From positions 108,688 through 172,687 of the forward strand of contig JAESII010000006.1 of NCBI GenBank assembly GCA_016756725.1: a DNA stretch of 64,000 bases. Direction: 5' to 3'. Origin of the DNA: Synergistaceae bacterium. GTDB taxonomy: Bacteria; Synergistota; Synergistia; Synergistales; Aminithiophilaceae. How positions within the stretch are numbered: the first letter of the stretch is position 1; every line of letters starts with the position of its first letter. Positions 59,312 to 64,000 of the stretch are shown in pieces. The notes under the pieces are model-generated. The model was not told where the DNA came from. It worked only from the letters and a program-made list of their open reading frames with translations, and did no database searches. The position numbers were made by a program, and so were the translations under genes.

Positions 59312-60328
59312 CTAGTTCAGCGGGGCGTTTCCATCGCCCCGTTCCTGGACCTCGAGAGACTCCCTGTCCGGTGACAGAGGTTGAAGCAGTCCCTGAAGAC
59401 CCATGGGGACCGGGAAGGCCTTAACGGTCGTTTCTGACGTCGACTCGAGGTAAAAGAGGGTACCTGCGGCAAGATCCTTTTCTCCGCCACGGACGAGAAA
59501 ACCTGTGGCGAGACCGACGGGGCCGAGGACGACGAGACCGAGAAAGCTCGCTCCGGCAGCAGCCAGAACCTCGTTATCCGTTTTGGTCGCCTCTTTTGCC
59601 CTTTCACCCAGGAAGAGACCTATCTTCTCCGGCCCCAGGGGCAGGAGGTGATCGAAGGCAAGGTTGACTTCGGCGGCTCGGCCGAAGCTGCGGGGCGGCT
59701 TGACGTCGGCCACATGACCGACGACGATGCTCCCCCGGGGAGCGACAAGACGCCCGTCCGATACGAGGTCATCGCGCAGGGCCATGGCTACGGACTGGCC
59801 TTTCTCAGCCGTTCTGGGCGATAGAGGCTCCATGAGTTCGACCTTGACAAGCGTCCCTGGGGGGAGGTCCCTGTCCTCCCAGGCGATGCCCTCGGCCAGG
59901 AGAAGACCGATGAGGCGCTCGAGACGCATGGCAAGCGGGCGGTCCTCGCCAGCCTGCCCCTCCAGGAGGCGTTCAAGATCAGCGATCCGCTCCTTCGCCG
60001 ACCGGGCGGGGAAGGTCTTCTGAGAGACGGCCCATTCGGCGACGCCGAGCTTGAAGAGGAAAGAGGGCTGCTCCTGCGTTCCTTCTTCGATGTAGGCCAG
60101 AAGGGCCTGCTGCCTTTCGGCAATGCTTCCCGGCAGTTCGCGGCCGAAGAGATCCTGTTCGACCGTTCCGAGCCTGACGATAAGCCCTCCCGTCTGGGGA
60201 CCGCCGTAGACGACCTGTTCCACTCGGCCCAGGAGCTGGAAGGGGGTCTCCTCTTCGGCACCGGCAGCGGCAAGAAGGGTCAGAGAGCCGAGAAAGGCGA
60301 TCAGGGAAAAGAGGACAAGACGCTTCAT
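59312..60328 (-). CDS. Exported protein with TrbI-like beta domain
   Basis: This 338-residue protein has a signal peptide (RLVLFSLIAFLGSLTLLAAAGA). The N-terminal half (about 24-150) is unassigned. The region around 155-250 has LPPGTLVKVELMEPLSPRTA, VAPRGSIVVGHVADVKPPRS, which resembles a beta-sandwich found in TrbI/VirB10-like and many outer-envelope proteins; the likeness is weak. A hydrophobic stretch near 270-285 (AAGASFLGLVVLGPVGLATGF) could be a second membrane segment. The third of three consecutive ATG codons (60328) has the best GGAGG spacing. Confidence 0.68.
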   Translation of the reverse strand: MKRLVLFSLIAFLGSLTLLAAAGAEEETPFQLLGRVEQVVYGGPQTGGLIVRLGTVEQDLFGRELPGSIAERQQALLAYIEEGTQEQPSFLFKLGVAEWAVSQKTFPARSAKERIADLERLLEGQAGEDRPLAMRLERLIGLLLAEGIAWEDRDLPPGTLVKVELMEPLSPRTAEKGQSVAMALRDDLVSDGRLVAPRGSIVVGHVADVKPPRSFGRAAEVNLAFDHLLPLGPEKIGLFLGERAKEATKTDNEVLAAAGASFLGLVVLGPVGLATGFLVRGGEKDLAAGTLFYLESTSETTVKAFPVPMGLQGLLQPLSPDRESLEVQERGDGNAPLN

Positions 60329-60372
60329 CATCATACCTCCTCTGGCGGTTCTTCGTTTATGTCCCACAGCAG

Positions 60373-62034
<1,662 letters not shown>

Positions 62035-62084
62035 CTAAAGAAAAGATACTACCACAGAGGCCAACCGGCGAGAGGGAAATGGCC

Positions 62085-62122
62085 TAAAAAAAGAACTGGA
62101 CCAGAGACGGCTCCGGTCCAGT
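62085..62122 (-). terminator. Intrinsic terminator after the M23 gene
   Basis: On the minus strand an 8-bp stem (62115-62122 with 62095-62102), extended by inner pairs, is followed by TCTTTTTTT. It lies 34 bases past the stop of the LysM/M23 gene and ahead of pyrG. Confidence 0.88.
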
Positions 62123-62155
62123 GGATCACGTGATCCCTCTCCGTCGCGACAAGAC

Positions 62156-63517
62156 CTAGCGGAGGACTTTGAGGGGGTTCGTCGCCGAGTTGTTGAGACG
62201 GACCTCGAAGTGGAGGTGAGGCCCCGTGCTCCTTCCCGACGATCCGACGCGGGCGATGGCCTGACCGGCCGAGACCTTCCTTCCCTTGGCGACGAGGAGC
62301 TTGCTGCAGTGGGCATAGAGGGTCGTGTAGCCTCCGCCATGGTTGATGACGATCACTCGTCCATAGCCGCCCATCCAGCCCGAGTAGACGACGGTACCCG
62401 CCTTGGCGGCAACGATGGTCCTTCCTGAGGGAGCGCGGATATCAAGCCCCGTGTGGAAGTCGCGGCGACCGCTGAAGGGATCGCGACGCCAGCCGAAGGG
62501 GCTGCTTATCCGTCCCGCCACGGGCCAGCGGAAGCCGCTGAGAGCCGCCGAGGAACCTCCCCGGCTGCTGGACATCGCCACGAGGGGCTTGCCCCCGGGC
62601 ATGAAGAGCTCCTGCCCCGCCGTCAGGCCGCCGCCGGCAAAGCCGTTGGCCGAGGCGACGGCCTCGGGATGGACACCGAACTTCTTGGACAGAGCCTCCA
62701 GGGTCTCGCCCTTCTGGATCTTGTGGAAGACGCCGTCCTGGTTAGGCACACGGAGTTTTGTTCCCGGAGCCAGGACATCGGGGTTTTTGAGGGTGTTGCA
62801 GCCGAAGAGGGTGTTGATGTCGAGGTTGAAGTTGTTGGCCACGCTCCAGAGCGTGTCTCCCTGCTGGACGACATATTCCTTCAGCTCGAGAGGCGCGGCC
62901 TCGCGCTGCTTCGCCTCCTCGTCGGCCCGGCGACGGTTGACCTCTTCAAGCACGGCATCGACGTCGCCCGGCTCGCGGGGAAGAAGAAGAAGCTGCCCTT
63001 CGACGAGACGGTGCAGGCTCTTGAGGTCGTTGGCCTTGGCCACGTCCTGAGGCGTGATCGAGCGACCTCCACAGATGGCGCTGAGGGTCTGGCCGGCGGT
63101 GACGACGTGCTCCTCCCAACAGGCGGAGAGAACATCCTCAGAGGCGATCTCTTCGAGATCGGAAGGTTCCTTGTCCGTCGGCTTCAGTTCCTTGAGGATC
63201 AGTTCTTCATCGAAGAGAGAGGGCCCTTCGGGAAGGGGCCCGATGCCGAGGGAACGGGGCGTTTTCGCCTGGGCCACGAAGACGTCTCCCTCAAGGGGGA
63301 GAGCCGTAGCCGACATGTCGACGACGATAAATCCGGAAGGTAAGGCGGAGGCGGAGGCATGGAAACTCTCGGGAAGGTCGCTCCAGAGGCCGCCTCCTGC
63401 CCTTTCACTGGCAGCCACGGAGAGATAGACGGTTCCACTGATCATGACGACCAGAAGGAGAATGAAACCCAGTCGGCCCGCTCTTCGGCGGGAGGTGGAG
63501 GTTCTCTTCCAACCCAA
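62156..63517 (-). CDS. LysM-domain M23 metallo-endopeptidase
   Basis: This 453-residue membrane-anchored envelope protein has a hydrophobic segment (17-33), three LysM peptidoglycan-binding domains (about 136-180, 213-258, 265-307) and a C-terminal M23 endopeptidase domain. The zinc ligands H355 and D359 (HTGLD) and H436 (HLHFEV) and the catalytic H403 (YAH) are present, so it should cleave peptide crosslinks rather than serve only as a NlpD/EnvC-type activator. TTG 63517 is chosen, with GGGGTGAG upstream. A strong promoter and a terminator mark it as a single-gene unit. Confidence 0.9.
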   Translation of the reverse strand: MGWKRTSTSRRRAGRLGFILLLVVMISGTVYLSVAASERAGGGLWSDLPESFHASASALPSGFIVVDMSATALPLEGDVFVAQAKTPRSLGIGPLPEGPSLFDEELILKELKPTDKEPSDLEEIASEDVLSACWEEHVVTAGQTLSAICGGRSITPQDVAKANDLKSLHRLVEGQLLLLPREPGDVDAVLEEVNRRRADEEAKQREAAPLELKEYVVQQGDTLWSVANNFNLDINTLFGCNTLKNPDVLAPGTKLRVPNQDGVFHKIQKGETLEALSKKFGVHPEAVASANGFAGGGLTAGQELFMPGGKPLVAMSSSRGGSSAALSGFRWPVAGRISSPFGWRRDPFSGRRDFHTGLDIRAPSGRTIVAAKAGTVVYSGWMGGYGRVIVINHGGGYTTLYAHCSKLLVAKGRKVSAGQAIARVGSSGRSTGPHLHFEVRLNNSATNPLKVLR

Positions 63518-63575
63518 ACGTTCTCACCCCTTTGAAGGCAACGGCAGTCGACGGTGACGAGAGGTCACCTTCGCC

Positions 63576-63604
63576 ATTATAAAACGACAAGAGGAGAAGG
63601 GCAA
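63576..63604 (-). promoter_or_regulatory. Sigma-70 promoter for the M23 gene
   Basis: On the minus strand, TTGCCC (63599-63604) is 17 bases from a perfect TATAAT (63576-63581). The 5' leader holds a perfect 6-bp hairpin (63553-63569) before the start. The -35 begins only 5 bases after the rho stop. Confidence 0.75.
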
Positions 63605-63608
63605 TTCA

Positions 63609-64000
63609 TTATGTAATCTTGATTGTCTTCAAAAATTCCGCGTTCGTCGCCGTGTGCTTGATCTTGCCGATGATCAGGTTGAGCACTTCGGCTTCGTCGA
63701 GACTGGCGATGCGCCGGCGGAGGAACCAGATTCGGGAGAGTTCCTCCTCGCTGAGAAGAAGTTCTTCACGGCGGGTTCCGGACCGTCCGATGTCAACGGC
63801 GGGGAAGATCCGCTGTTCGGCCAGTTTGCGTGAGAGGTGGACCTCCATGTTGCCCGTCCCCTTGAATTCCTCGTAGATGACCTCGTCCATACGGCTTCCC
63901 GTATCGACAAGAGCTGTGCCGATGATGGTGAGGCTCCCCCCCTGCTCGATGTTGCGGGCCGCCCCGAAGAAGCGCTTGGGGAAATAGAGGGCCGCCGGAT
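63609..64000 (-). CDS. rho: Transcription termination factor Rho (C-terminal part, cut by window edge)
   Basis: The last 130 residues of Rho are visible, running off the right edge. They include [58 protein letters not shown] and [12 protein letters not shown], which are the Q-loop/R-loop and C-terminal parts of the hexameric RNA helicase. The C-terminus ends in KTIKIT, near the usual length. The N-terminal RNA-binding domain is outside the window. No terminator separates it from the next gene. Confidence 0.96.
   Translation of the reverse strand, partial: PAALYFPKRFFGAARNIEQGGSLTIIGTALVDTGSRMDEVIYEEFKGTGNMEVHLSRKLAEQRIFPAVDIGRSGTRREELLLSEEELSRIWFLRRRIASLDEAEVLNLIIGKIKHTATNAEFLKTIKIT

Overview
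The window is a dense, GC-rich stretch of bacterial chromosome with about 55 protein genes. I see no rRNA, tRNA, CRISPR array, insertion sequence or prophage. All genes except three (an HD-GYP protein, a HycI-like protease and greA) lie on the minus strand, so the segment probably sits within one replichore. The gene set points to an anaerobic, LPS-bearing diderm. It has LptA, LptB, a LptC-like protein and LptD, MreBCD/RodA/PBP2 with MinCDE, a K+-type membrane pyrophosphatase, Rex, an orphan hydrogenase-maturation-type peptidase, and Gram-positive-style control elements (a CIRCE operator and a T-box). The combination of an LPS outer membrane with Firmicutes-like regulation fits Synergistota best. 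That placement is an inference from gene content, not from a marker tree.

Layout, by coordinate. 1-11 kb (read right to left): radical SAM protein, DUF2344 protein, RNase G, Smc, TrmN6-like methyltransferase, HtpG, RsmI, mostly in overlapping reading frames. 11-18 kb: mreB-mreC-mreD-mrdA-minC-minD-minE-rodA, a single shape and division block. 18-24 kb: LapA-like membrane protein, RecJ, Rel, Dtd, metallo-hydrolase, RadC. 24-27 kb: yajC, secD, secF. 27-36 kb: hppA, dnaG, rpoD, a bacterial eRF1-like (baeRF) protein with a zinc ribbon, an S4-domain protein, eno, rex. 36-39 kb: mobB, an AI-2E-family transporter and the divergent HD-GYP protein. 39-43 kb: guaA and the CIRCE-controlled groS-groL. 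43-47 kb: murJ-hslO-exported protein-zinc ribbon-tsaD, tightly overlapped. 47-49 kb: HycI-like peptidase, lptB, lptA. 49-54 kb: asd, lysC, thrB and thrC behind a T-box leader, and divergent greA. 54-62 kb: pyrG, three unassigned exported proteins, lptC-like, lptD, ddl. 62-64 kb: a LysM/M23 endopeptidase and the 3' end of rho. Positions 1-31 hold only the short tail after rsmI. The only stretch of more than 300 bases without a gene (53474-53917) is filled mostly by the T-box leader and two back-to-back promoters.

Functionally the window is mostly core cell biology: envelope growth (Mre/Rod, MurJ, Ddl, PBP2, M23 hydrolase), LPS export, protein export, chaperones (HtpG, GroESL, Hsp33), replication and transcription (DnaG, sigma-70, Rho, GreA, Smc) and aspartate-family amino acids. 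The least explained parts are the baeRF protein, whose GGQ-equivalent site reads GGR, beside an S4 RNA-binding protein; the three exported proteins between pyrG and the Lpt genes; the radical SAM/DUF2344 pair upstream of RNase G; and a 26-bp hairpin capped by a GNRA loop after tsaD.
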